Below, one piece after another: positions 44,925 to 53,039 of a stretch of 64,000 nucleotides of DNA. The stretch spans positions 1-64,000 of the forward strand of contig JBKPDF010000010.1 in assembly GCA_046727735.1 (NCBI GenBank). The letters are read 5' to 3'. Every line of letters starts with the position of its first letter. The stretch's first letter is position 1. Below the pieces are notes generated by a model that saw nothing but the letters and a program-made list of their open reading frames with translations, had not been told where the DNA came from and ran no database searches. The translations under genes and the position numbers were made by a program. This stretch comes from AP-16 sp046727735 (GTDB lineage Bacteria; Pseudomonadota; Alphaproteobacteria; Rhizobiales; Xanthobacteraceae).

Positions 44925-45077
44925 ATGGCCAAGGGTCAGCAGCGAAGCACCAAGGAGAAAAAGAAGCCGAAGGCGGAGTGGAACAAGAAGAAGAAGGGCG
45001 GGTCCGAGCCGGCGCAGATTCCCATGCGGACATCCGCGTACAAATCCGCCTACGGGCTCGACGGCAAGAAGGCTTGA
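44925..45077 (+). CDS. small basic protein, 50 residues, unknown function
   Basis: ATG 44925 follows GCGGGAGAC and opens a 50-codon frame ending TGA at 45075. The product is very basic: MAKGQQRSTKEKKKPKAEW, NKKKKGGSEPAQIP and SAYKSAYGLDGKKA. Similar short Lys-rich proteins with an MAKGQ(Q/M)R start occur in Hyphomicrobiales genomes with no known role; the make-up suggests nucleic acid or ribosome binding. It is the first gene on the plus strand of the F420 locus, 42 bases before the PPOX gene. Confidence 0.7.
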   Translation: MAKGQQRSTKEKKKPKAEWNKKKKGGSEPAQIPMRTSAYKSAYGLDGKKA

Positions 45078-45119
45078 CCTGGAGGCACGTCTAAGCTCGC
45101 CGCTCCGGGCGGAACGCGA

Positions 45120-45563
45120 ATGCTCTCCGAATCCGAGCGGCGCTTCCTGGCCGCCCGGCGGGTCGGGCATCTCGCGACGGCGGACCGCAGCGCGGCCCCC
45201 CATGTCGTGCCGGTGTGCTTCGCGATCGCCGACCGCAGCCTCTACATCACGATCGACGAGAAACCGAAACGCCCCGGCGCGCGGCTCAAGCGCGTACACA
45301 ACATCGAGCAGAACCCGAGTGTCGCGTTCGTGGCCGACTGCTACGACGAGGACTGGTCGCGGCTCGGCTGGGTCATGTTGCGCGGACGCGCGGAAATCCT
45401 CGCACACGGGAGCGAGCACGACACCGCGCAGGAATTGCTGCGCGTCCGCTACCCGCAATTGGCCGCGATGCAGATCGCGGCTCTCCCGGTGATCGCGGTT
45501 CGCATCGAGCGCGTCACGAGCTGGGGCAACTTGTCAGCCCCGGAGCCTCGTGAACCCGATTGA
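45120..45563 (+). CDS. PPOX-class F420-dependent protein (TIGR03668 type)
   Basis: A 147-residue split-barrel protein of the pyridoxamine-5'-phosphate-oxidase-like fold. Blocks include ARRVGHLATADRSAAPHVVPVCFAI, LYITIDEKPKRPG, LKRVHNIEQNPSVAFVADCYDEDWSRLGWVMLRGRAEIL and RVTSWGN. This arrangement matches the TIGR03668 group, which in actinobacteria binds F420 and often accompanies F420 genes. The reaction is unknown. It precedes an LLM gene and fbiC in the same direction, so it is probably part of the F420 operon. Confidence 0.85.
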   Translation: MLSESERRFLAARRVGHLATADRSAAPHVVPVCFAIADRSLYITIDEKPKRPGARLKRVHNIEQNPSVAFVADCYDEDWSRLGWVMLRGRAEILAHGSEHDTAQELLRVRYPQLAAMQIAALPVIAVRIERVTSWGNLSAPEPREPD

Positions 45564-45669
45564 GCTGCCATGCTTGTTCGCTTGGGTTCGATCCGCTAGA
45601 CAGCGGCGGCAACGGGGGTACCCGATGCTCGGGCGGCCGAGACCTCGGCCGAAACGGAAGGTTCGCGCC

Positions 45670-46509
45670 ATGGACATCGGGCTCACCATGTTTGCGACCG
45701 AGTATGCGATCGCGCCGCACGAGCTCGCCGTGGAAGCGGAGGCGCGCGGCTTCGAATCGCTGTGGCTGCCGGAGCACAGCCACATTCCGGCGAGCCGCAA
45801 ATCGCCGTGGCCCGGCGGCGCCGAGCTGCCCAAACCCTATTACTACAGCTACGATCCGTTCGTGTCGCTCGCGGCTGCGGCCATGCTCACCAAGAAGATC
45901 AAGCTCGCGACCGGCATCTGCCTCGTCATCCAGCGCGACCCGATCCATACGGCCAAGGAAGTCGCGACCCTCGACCGGCTCTCCAACGGCCGGTTTCTGT
46001 TCGGCATCGGCGCGGGTTGGAACGCCGAGGAGATGGCGAATCACGGCACCGCGTTCGAGACGCGGTTCAAGCTGATGCGTGAGCGCATGCTGGCCATGAA
46101 GGAGATCTGGACCCACGACAAGGCGCAATTCTCCGGCCAATTCGTGAAATTCGACGAGAGCTTCCAGTGGCCGAAGCCGGTGCAAAAACCGCACCCCCCG
46201 ATCATCCTCGGCGGCGGGTTTCCGCACGCCGCCAAGCGTGCGATCGCCTACGGCAACGGCTGGATCCCGATCGGCGGCCGGCTCGATCCGCTCAAAGTGC
46301 TGCCCGAGTTCCGGAAGATGGCGAAAGAAGCCGGGCGCGATCCGGCCTCGCTGTCATTCTCGATCTTCGGCTCGGCGCACGATCCCGAGCTCATCAAGCG
46401 ATATCGAGATGCCGGCGTCGACCGGGTGGTGCTGCAACTCGCCTCCAAGCCGCGAGAGGAGACCCTGCCGGTGCTCGACGAAAGCGCGAAATTTCTGCGC
46501 GGGCCCTGA
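45670..46509 (+). CDS. LLM-class F420-dependent oxidoreductase
   Basis: A 279-residue luciferase-like TIM-barrel protein: MDIGLTMFATEYAIAPHEL, FESLWLPEHSHIPASR, KLATGICLVIQRDPIHTAKEVATLDRLSNGRFLFGIGAGWNAEEM (cut) and KPVQKPHPPIILGGGFPHAAKRAIAYGNGWIPIGG. It fits the TIGR03619 F420-dependent group. ATG 45670 gives the family N-terminus. It ends 12 bases before fbiC, so tight co-expression with F420 synthesis is likely. Substrate unknown. It is not a close copy of the divergent LLM gene at 43833-44789. Confidence 0.88.
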   Translation: MDIGLTMFATEYAIAPHELAVEAEARGFESLWLPEHSHIPASRKSPWPGGAELPKPYYYSYDPFVSLAAAAMLTKKIKLATGICLVIQRDPIHTAKEVATLDRLSNGRFLFGIGAGWNAEEMANHGTAFETRFKLMRERMLAMKEIWTHDKAQFSGQFVKFDESFQWPKPVQKPHPPIILGGGFPHAAKRAIAYGNGWIPIGGRLDPLKVLPEFRKMAKEAGRDPASLSFSIFGSAHDPELIKRYRDAGVDRVVLQLASKPREETLPVLDESAKFLRGP

Positions 46510-46521
46510 CGCGAGCCGCAC

Positions 46522-49152
46522 ATGGATGTCGCGCATACCATCGAGGCGGAGGCCGATCGCCTGCTGGCGCGCCTCGAATCTGAGCCCCTGCCGCAGCTCC
46601 TCGACACGGCACGCGCACTCGGCCGCGAAGGGCACGGCAGCGTCATCGGCTATTCGCGAAAAGTATTCATTCCGCTGACCCGGCTGTGCCGTGACGTGTG
46701 CGGCTATTGCACGTTCGCGGCGAGCCCGCGGCAGCTCGCCAGTGCTTATCTCTCGCCCGAGGAAGTCCTCGCGATCGCCCGCGCCGGCAAGGCGGCCGGG
46801 TGCCGCGAAGCGCTGTTCACGCTCGGCGACAAGCCCGAGCTGCGCTACGAGGCGGCGCGTTCGGCGCTGCGCGCGCTCGGCCACGCCAGCACGATCGAAT
46901 ATTTGCTCGCCATGTGCGAGCTCGTGATCTCCGAGACCGGGCTCCTGCCGCACGTCAACGCCGGCATCGCCGACGAGGCGGAAATCGCCGCGCTCCGCCG
47001 CGTGAGCGTGTCGCAAGGCATCATGCTGGAAAGCGCCTCGCCGCGGCTTGCCCAGCCGGGCGGGCCGCATTTCGGGTCGCCCGACAAAGATCCGGCGGTC
47101 CGCATCGCGATGATCGAAGCCGCCGGCCGACAGCGCGTGCCGTTCACGAGCGGCATCCTGATCGGCATCGGCGAGACGCGGCGCGAGCGCATCCTCTCGC
47201 TCTTGGTGCTGCGCGATCTGCACGCTCGCTACGGACATTTGCAGGAAGTCATCGTTCAGAATTTCCGCGCCAAGCCCGGCACCCGCATGGCCGACGCGGC
47301 GGAGCCCTCGCTCGCCGATCTGCTGTGGACCGCCGCCGCGGCCCGCATCGTGTTCGGCCCCGCGATGAACATTCAGGTGCCGCCCAATCTGAGCTCGGCG
47401 GAATTCCCGCAGCTGGCAAGGTCCGGGGTCAACGATTGGGGCGGCATCTCCCCGGTCACGATCGATCACGTCAATCCCGAAGCGCCCTGGCCGAGTCTCC
47501 CGGCGCTCGCGCGGGCGACCGCGGCGGCCGGATCGACGCTGGTCCAGCGGCTCGCGATCTATCCCCAATATGCCCGCGCGTCGGAACGCTGGCTCGATCC
47601 CGCACTCGTGCGGCGCGTGCTCGACGAAATCGACGCCGAAGGATTTGCCCGCGAGGATTGCTGGGTGCCCGGCGCGCTCGCGCCTCCGCCATCCTCCACC
47701 TCTCCCCATTGGACAGAGGTCGGCGGCCGAAGGCCGCCGGGTGAGGGGAGCAGGGAACGCAACGCAGGGATCGCTCATTGCGGTCAGCTTGCTCCTGTTA
47801 CCTCCCCCCTTGTGGGGGAGGTCGGCTCGCGCGCTGTGCGCGCGGGCCCGGAGGGGGGTAGAAGGCCCGCGGAATACAACACTAACCCCCCTCCCCATCC
47901 CTCCCCCACAAGGGGGGAGGGAGCCGGATGCGGCTCCGCCTCCGCTAAGCGTCACAGCCTGAGTAATCTGCTCGATCGAGCCGCCGCAGGAAATCGACTC
48001 CAATCCGACGATATCGTGCGGCTGTTCGCGGCGCGCGGTCCGGAGCTCGACGACATCTCTGCGGCCGCGGACGCGTTGCGCGCCAGGGTCAACGGCGACG
48101 TCGTCAGCTACGTGGTCAACCGCAACATCAACTACACCAACGTGTGCAGCTATACGTGCAGCTTTTGCGCATTCTCCAAGGGCAAGGCGAGCGAGGATCT
48201 GCGCGGTCGGCCCTACGATCTCGCGCTCGAAGAGATCGCCCGGCGCACCGGGGAAGCCTGGGACCGCGGCGCGACCGAAGTCTGCCTGCAGGGCGGCATT
48301 CATCCGGCCTATACGGGAGACACGTACCTGACATTGCTGCGCACCGTGAGAGAGGCCGTGCCGTCGATGCACGTCCACGCCTTCTCGCCGCTCGAAGTCT
48401 CGCACGGTGCGCAGACGCTTGGCCTTTCGGTGCGCGTGTTTCTGGAGCGGCTGCGCGCCGAAGGCCTCGGCAGCCTGCCCGGCACGGCCGCGGAGATCCT
48501 CGACGACGAAGTGCGGGCGCGCATCTGTCCGGACAAGCTCAAGACGGGCGAATGGCTCGACGTCGTCGAGACCGCGCATCGCGTCGGCCTGCCTACCACT
48601 GCCACGATCATGTTCGGCCACCTGGAAGGCCCGCGATCCTGGACCAGGCATCTGCTCCACATTCGCGATCTTCAAGAACGCACCGGCGGAATCACGGAAT
48701 TCGTGCCGCTGCCGTTCGTGCACATGGAAGCGCCGATGTATCGCAAGGGCCATTCGCGCAAAGGACCGACCTGGCGCGAGACCTTGTTGATGCACGCGGT
48801 GGCCCGACTCGTGCTGCATCCCCTCATCACGAACATCCAGGGCTCGTGGGTGAAGCTTGGGCCCGCCGGCCTCGCGCAGGTGCTCCGGGCCGGCGTGAAC
48901 GACTGCGGCGGCACGCTCATGAACGAGAGCATTTCGCGGGCGGCGGGCACGCAGCACGGCCAGGAACTGCCGCCCGAGCGCATGGAAGCGCTGATCCGCG
49001 AAACCGGCCGCGTGCCGCGCCAGCGCACGACGCTTTACCGGGAAGCGCCGCCGGATCGTTGGCAGCAAAGCTTTGGCGCGCCCGCGCTCGCGCCGATCGT
49101 GCAGACGCCGCTCCGGCGCGCATCATCGAGATCGAGCGAGCCGGCGCATTAG
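46522..49152 (+). CDS. fbiC: FO synthase, CofG-CofH fusion (FbiC)
   Basis: FbiC makes 7,8-didemethyl-8-hydroxy-5-deazariboflavin (FO), the chromophore of F420, from tyrosine and a flavin precursor using two radical-SAM sites. The CofG half carries CRDVCGYC with Cys56, Cys60 and Cys63; the CofH half carries CSYTCSFC with Cys542, Cys546 and Cys549. Fusion of the two is typical of bacteria; archaea have separate proteins. At 876 residues it is somewhat longer than usual because the linker (about residues 384-482) contains two intergenic-type repeat elements read in frame. Both catalytic halves look complete, including VNRNINYTNVC and GGTLMNESISRAAGTQHGQ in CofH. Confidence 0.96.
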   Translation: MDVAHTIEAEADRLLARLESEPLPQLLDTARALGREGHGSVIGYSRKVFIPLTRLCRDVCGYCTFAASPRQLASAYLSPEEVLAIARAGKAAGCREALFTLGDKPELRYEAARSALRALGHASTIEYLLAMCELVISETGLLPHVNAGIADEAEIAALRRVSVSQGIMLESASPRLAQPGGPHFGSPDKDPAVRIAMIEAAGRQRVPFTSGILIGIGETRRERILSLLVLRDLHARYGHLQEVIVQNFRAKPGTRMADAAEPSLADLLWTAAAARIVFGPAMNIQVPPNLSSAEFPQLARSGVNDWGGISPVTIDHVNPEAPWPSLPALARATAAAGSTLVQRLAIYPQYARASERWLDPALVRRVLDEIDAEGFAREDCWVPGALAPPPSSTSPHWTEVGGRRPPGEGSRERNAGIAHCGQLAPVTSPLVGEVGSRAVRAGPEGGRRPAEYNTNPPPHPSPTRGEGAGCGSASAKRHSLSNLLDRAAAGNRLQSDDIVRLFAARGPELDDISAAADALRARVNGDVVSYVVNRNINYTNVCSYTCSFCAFSKGKASEDLRGRPYDLALEEIARRTGEAWDRGATEVCLQGGIHPAYTGDTYLTLLRTVREAVPSMHVHAFSPLEVSHGAQTLGLSVRVFLERLRAEGLGSLPGTAAEILDDEVRARICPDKLKTGEWLDVVETAHRVGLPTTATIMFGHLEGPRSWTRHLLHIRDLQERTGGITEFVPLPFVHMEAPMYRKGHSRKGPTWRETLLMHAVARLVLHPLITNIQGSWVKLGPAGLAQVLRAGVNDCGGTLMNESISRAAGTQHGQELPPERMEALIRETGRVPRQRTTLYREAPPDRWQQSFGAPALAPIVQTPLRRASSRSSEPAH
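47691..47925. repeat. two family-C-like repeats embedded in the fbiC coding sequence
   Basis: Element 1 (about 47691-47755) has CTCCCCATTGGACAGAGGTC, the palindrome CGGCGGCCGAAGGCCGCCG and GGTGAGGGGAG. Element 2 (about 47800-47925) has CCTCCCCCCTTGTGGGGGAGG facing CCTCCCCACAAGGGGGGAGG-like sequence after a GC-rich middle. These match the style of intergenic repeats at 33267-33362 and 35665-35812. Here they encode about 78 residues of the linker between the CofG and CofH domains of FbiC, with no stop codon. Confidence 0.85.
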
Positions 49153-49185
49153 CTCGCCGCTTCGTTTGGCGGGCCGGATGAGGAA

Positions 49186-50193
49186 GTGCTCGTGATCCGC
49201 TTGGGCTACAAGGCGTCCGCCGAGCAGTTCGGACCTACCGAGCTCCTGGAATTTTCGGTCTTGGCCGAGAGCCTGGGGTTCGATTCCGTCTTCGTCAGCG
49301 ACCATTTTCAATCCTGGAAACACACGAACGCGCATTCGCCGTTTTCGCCGGCCTGGCTCGGCGCACTCGGCGCGAAGACCTCACGCGTGGTGATCGGGAC
49401 GAGCGTGCTCACGCCGACGTTCCGCTATCATCCGGCCGTCGTCGCGCAGGCGTTCGGGACGCTCGGATGCATGTTTCCCGGCCGGGTGATTCTCGGGGTC
49501 GGCACCGGAGAATCGCTCAACGAGGTGCCGGCGACCGCGATCCAATGGCCCGAGTTCAAGGAGCGCTTCGCCCGCTTCCGCGAAGCCTTGAGCCTGATCC
49601 GCCGGCTGTGGCGGGAAGAGCGGGTGACGTTCGAAGGCGAATATTACCGCACCGCGAACGCAACCATCTACGACCGGCCGCAAACGCCGGTGCCGATCTA
49701 CGTCGCGGCCGCCGGCGCTATGGTGGCGAAATACGCCGGCCGCACTGCCGAAGGCTTCATCTGCACCAGCGGCAAGGCGCCCGAGCTCTATCGCGACACG
49801 CTGCTGCCGAACGTGCTTGCCGGATTGGAAGCGGCGGGCCGCCGCGACGGCTTCGAGCGCATGATCGAGATGAAGGTCTCGTTCGATACCGATCGCGCGC
49901 GCGCAGCCGAGGATACCCGCCATTGGGCGGCGCTCGCGCTCAAGCCCGAGCAAAAGACCTCGGTCGAGGACCCGCTGGAAATGGAGCGCCTTGCGGAGCA
50001 ACTTCCGGCGAGCGAGACCGCGAAACGCTGGATCGTGTCGGTCGATGCGGAGGAGCACGTCGAACGTCTCGGCGAATACGTGAAACTCGGGTTCCGGCAT
50101 CTGGTGTTTCATGCGCCCGGACCGGATCAAAAGCGGTTCCTCGAGCTCTATGCCAAGGAAGCGCTGCCGCGGCTGCGTGCGCGGTTCGGCTGA
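49186..50193 (+). CDS. fgd: F420-dependent glucose-6-phosphate dehydrogenase homologue
   Basis: An LLM-fold protein of 335 residues closely resembling mycobacterial FGD, which oxidises glucose-6-phosphate and reduces F420. Key residues line up: His40 and Trp44 in SDHFQSWKH, GTSVLTPTFRY, Glu109 in GVGTGESLNE, and the G6P phosphate ligands Lys197 (CTSGKAPELY), Lys257 (PEQKTSVEDP) and Arg281 (AKRWIV). This makes G6P a plausible substrate, unusual outside actinobacteria; related sugar-phosphate or alcohol substrates remain possible. Starts are GTG 49186 or GTG 49192, both after GATGAGGAA. It lies between fbiC and cofE. Confidence 0.87.
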   Translation: MLVIRLGYKASAEQFGPTELLEFSVLAESLGFDSVFVSDHFQSWKHTNAHSPFSPAWLGALGAKTSRVVIGTSVLTPTFRYHPAVVAQAFGTLGCMFPGRVILGVGTGESLNEVPATAIQWPEFKERFARFREALSLIRRLWREERVTFEGEYYRTANATIYDRPQTPVPIYVAAAGAMVAKYAGRTAEGFICTSGKAPELYRDTLLPNVLAGLEAAGRRDGFERMIEMKVSFDTDRARAAEDTRHWAALALKPEQKTSVEDPLEMERLAEQLPASETAKRWIVSVDAEEHVERLGEYVKLGFRHLVFHAPGPDQKRFLELYAKEALPRLRARFG

Positions 50194-50211
50194 CGATGCC
50201 ACCGGAATCGG

Positions 50212-50973
50212 ATGCAATCGACACGCATCGAGCTCATCGGGATCCCCGGGCTCCCGCTCGTCGAGCCCGGCGACGATCTTGCCGCGATGATCGGCGCGGC
50301 GCTCGATCGAGCCGGCCTGCGCTGCGCGGACCAAGATGTCCTCGTCATCGCCCACAAGATCGTCTCGAAAGCCGAAGCCAGATTCGTGTCGCTCGCGAGC
50401 GTCGAGCCTTCGGAGCGCGCGCGAAAGATCGCGGAGGAAACCGCCAAGGACCCGCGGCTCGTCGAGCTCATCCTGTCGGAATCGAAACGCATCGTGCGCC
50501 AGCGTCCCGGATTGCTGATCACCGAGCACCGGCTCGGATACGTGATGGCGAACGCCGGAATCGACCAATCCAACGTGGCGCCGGACGGGCGGGTTCTGCT
50601 GCTGCCCCGCGATCCCGACGGTTCCGCCGCCACGGTGCGGGAACGGCTGAGCGCGCGCTACGGCAGCGACATCGCCGTGATCATCAATGACAGCTTCGGC
50701 CGGGCATGGCGCCGCGGAATTGTCGGGATCGCGCTCGGCGTCGCGGGCCTGCCGGCGGTCCGCGACCTGCGCGGTGAGCCCGACCTGTTCGGCCGCAATC
50801 TCCAGGTCACCATCGTCGGCTTCGCGGACGAAATCGCGGCCGCCGCCTCCCTCATCATGGGCCAGGCTGCCGAAAGGTTGCCGGTGGTTCTCGTCCGCGG
50901 ACTGGTCTGGACCGAGGCCCCGAGCCCGGCACAATCGCTGATCCGCGCTGCCGAGGAAGATTTGTTCCGATGA
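50212..50973 (+). CDS. cofE: coenzyme F420-0:L-glutamate ligase
   Basis: CofE adds glutamate residues to F420-0 using GTP. The 253-residue protein shows the family blocks VLVIAHKIVSKAEARFV, ITEHRLGYVMANAGIDQSNV, LPRDPDGSA and VIINDSFGRAWRRGIVGIALGVAGLPAVRDLRGEPDLFGR (cut). It is a stand-alone ligase: the C-terminal nitroreductase-like domain that actinobacterial FbiB uses to reduce dehydro-F420-0 is absent. It starts 18 bases after fgd and overlaps cofD by four bases. Confidence 0.94.
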   Translation: MQSTRIELIGIPGLPLVEPGDDLAAMIGAALDRAGLRCADQDVLVIAHKIVSKAEARFVSLASVEPSERARKIAEETAKDPRLVELILSESKRIVRQRPGLLITEHRLGYVMANAGIDQSNVAPDGRVLLLPRDPDGSAATVRERLSARYGSDIAVIINDSFGRAWRRGIVGIALGVAGLPAVRDLRGEPDLFGRNLQVTIVGFADEIAAAASLIMGQAAERLPVVLVRGLVWTEAPSPAQSLIRAAEEDLFR

Positions 50974-51965
50974 CCGGCGCGGACTTCCCAGCTCGCAATG
51001 GACGGGTGCTCGCGCTGTCGGGAGGCATCGGCGGCGCAAAGCTTGCGCTCGGATTGAGCCGCGTACTGCCGCCGGAAGAGCTCATGGTGGTCGCCAATAC
51101 GGGCGACGATTTCGAGCACCTGGGTCTCGCGATCTCGCCGGACCTCGACACGCTCATGTACACGCTCGCCGGGTTGGAGAATCCCGAAACCGGCTGGGGA
51201 TTGCGCTCGGAAACCTGGAGCTTCCTGACGGCGCTCGGCTCTCTCGGCGGCGAAACCTGGTTCCGGCTCGGCGACCGCGATCTCGCTACCCACGTCGAGC
51301 GCACGCGGCGACTCAAGACGGGCGAGACCTTGTCGCAAATCACCGCGGATTTCTGTAGGCGTCTCGGCGTGCGCGTCAAGATCGCGCCGATGAGCGACGA
51401 TGCCGTGCGCACATGCGTGCGCAGCGCCGACGGGTGGCTCGCGTTCCAGGATTATTTCGTGCGTCGGCGTTGCGAGCCAACGGTGCTGGAACTGGCATAC
51501 CAAGGGGCAGTGTCGGCACGGGCGCAGCCGGACTTCATGGCGGCACTTGCGGATCCCGCCCTGCGCGCGGTCGTGATCTGCCCGTCCAATCCTTTTTTGA
51601 GCATCGATCCGATCCTGGCCGTTGCGGGCGTGCGCGAAGCGCTCGGTGGCTGCGCCGCCCCGGTGGTCGCGGTTGCGCCGATCATCGCCGGCCGTGCCGT
51701 GAAGGGGCCGACCGCGAAGCTGATGGCGGAACTCGGATTCGCGGTGACCGCGACGGCGGTCGCGCAGCACTATCGCGATGTCCTCGACGGCTATTTGCTC
51801 GATCACAGCGACGCCGGCACGGCTTCGGATTGCGGCGTCAAGCTCGCGAGCGCGGCCACTCGGATGACCACGCTCGCAGATCGCGAGCAGCTGGCGCGCG
51901 AGGTGCTGAGATTTGCGGATTCGCTCTGCACCGCCCGCATCGAAACCGCCGGCGCATCGGCGTGA
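50970..51965 (+). CDS. cofD: 2-phospho-L-lactate transferase (FbiA/CofD)
   Basis: CofD joins FO to the nucleotide-activated three-carbon phospho-acid made by CofC, giving F420-0 or its dehydro form. The 331-residue protein has the N-terminal nucleotide-binding LALSGGIGGAKLALGLS, the substrate region ANTGDDFEHLGLAISPDLDTLMYTLAGLENPETGWGL (cut) and the late motif SDCGVKLA. It overlaps cofE and cofC by four bases each (ATGA, GTGA), indicating translational coupling in the order E-D-C. Confidence 0.95.
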   Translation: MTGADFPARNGRVLALSGGIGGAKLALGLSRVLPPEELMVVANTGDDFEHLGLAISPDLDTLMYTLAGLENPETGWGLRSETWSFLTALGSLGGETWFRLGDRDLATHVERTRRLKTGETLSQITADFCRRLGVRVKIAPMSDDAVRTCVRSADGWLAFQDYFVRRRCEPTVLELAYQGAVSARAQPDFMAALADPALRAVVICPSNPFLSIDPILAVAGVREALGGCAAPVVAVAPIIAGRAVKGPTAKLMAELGFAVTATAVAQHYRDVLDGYLLDHSDAGTASDCGVKLASAATRMTTLADREQLAREVLRFADSLCTARIETAGASA

Positions 51966-52648
51966 ACGCCGGGGACATCTGGGCCGTCGTCCCGGTCAAG
52001 GAAACCGCACAGGCGAAGCAGCGGCTCGGAAACGCGGTTCCGTTGGAGCTCAAGCCGCGATTGGCGCTCGCCATGGCAGAAGATGTGCTCGCCGCGCTCG
52101 CTGCCGCCCCCGCACTGCGGGGCATCGTAGTGGTCACGATCGATCCCGCGGTGAACGAGCTTGCCGGCCGCTACGGCGCCCGGGTGCTCGCCGAAGGCGC
52201 GCGCGGCGGGCAAACCAGCGCGGTGCGCGCCGCCGCGCATGCGCTCGCACGCAAAGGCCGTGCCGCGATGCTGACGGTTGCGGGAGACGTCCCGCTCGTC
52301 ACCGCGGAGGAAATACGGGTCCTCATCGAGGCGCACGACCGCACGCCGGATTTTCTGATCGCTCCGGCCCACGACGGTCGAGGCTCGAATGCCGTGCTGT
52401 GCGCGCCGCCCGAGCTCGTCGCGCTGCAGTTCGGCGACGACAGTTTCGTGCCGCATGTCGAGGCAGCGCGCCGCCTCGGTCTCGAGCCGAAGGTGATCCG
52501 GCTTGCCGGGATCGGGCTCGATATCGACCGTCCGCGGGACCTTGCGGCGTTCTTGCAGGTTCCCTCGCGTACGCGCACCCGCGCTTTGCTGGAGGAATCG
52601 GGCATCGACGCGCAGGAATTCATATCGAGAATGTTGCGCGCGCCTTGA
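51962..52648 (+). CDS. cofC: phospholactate guanylyltransferase (CofC/FbiD)
   Basis: CofC activates a three-carbon phospho-acid with GTP for transfer to FO. Known enzymes use 2-phospholactate, phosphoenolpyruvate or 3-phosphoglycerate depending on lineage; sequence alone does not tell which is used here. The 228-residue protein has the nucleotidyltransferase N-terminus WAVVPVKETAQAKQRLG, MLTVAGDVPLVTAEEI and APAHDGRGSNAVL. GTG 51962 overlaps the cofD stop. It is the last clear gene of the biosynthetic run. Confidence 0.93.
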   Translation: MNAGDIWAVVPVKETAQAKQRLGNAVPLELKPRLALAMAEDVLAALAAAPALRGIVVVTIDPAVNELAGRYGARVLAEGARGGQTSAVRAAAHALARKGRAAMLTVAGDVPLVTAEEIRVLIEAHDRTPDFLIAPAHDGRGSNAVLCAPPELVALQFGDDSFVPHVEAARRLGLEPKVIRLAGIGLDIDRPRDLAAFLQVPSRTRTRALLEESGIDAQEFISRMLRAP

Positions 52649-52652
52649 TCGG

Positions 52653-52880
52653 TTATTCCGCAGCGGCAGTAAGGTGACGAGAGGGCGGCGGGATAGGACG
52701 CCCGAGGGCTTTTGCCTCTTCGATCCAAGCCGCCACGGCATCTCGCACGGAGGCCAAGGCGGCTTCGGCAGTCTCGCCGTCGGACATGCAGCCGGGCAGA
52801 TCCGGCACGAGCGCAATAAAGCCGCCGCCCTCACGCTCCGGCAGGGGCTCGATGATCACCGGATACTCAAGCCTTGTCAT
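52653..52880 (-). CDS. HicB-family antitoxin-like protein, orphan
   Basis: A 75-residue protein with the HicB partial RNase H-like fold: YPVIIEPLPEREGGGFIALVPDLPGCMSDGETAEAALASVRDAVAAWIEEA (cut). The C-terminal DNA-binding domain of longer HicB proteins is missing. HicA, the toxin normally encoded next to it, is not visible upstream or downstream. It is convergent with cofC, ending five bases from its stop, and may be a solitary regulator or a remnant. Confidence 0.8.
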   Translation of the reverse strand: MTRLEYPVIIEPLPEREGGGFIALVPDLPGCMSDGETAEAALASVRDAVAAWIEEAKALGRPIPPPSRHLTAAAE

Positions 52881-53039
52881 CGCGCGTGTCCATCACGGCC
52901 CGCACGAACCGCACCAGCCTGCCTTTTCGGCGGCAAGTGGTCCAGTTGTTTCCCCCATGGCCGAAAGCTACCCTATGTTCTGGTGCGCTCATACCATTGA
53001 ACGAACGTGGCCAGCACACAACCAAGTCGGAGGCACACG

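Noticed and set aside
46354..49068. A 904-codon open frame on the minus strand opposite fbiC
   Set aside because: It is an antisense shadow produced by high-GC codon bias. The plus strand carries the radical-SAM motifs, while the minus product has no family signature.
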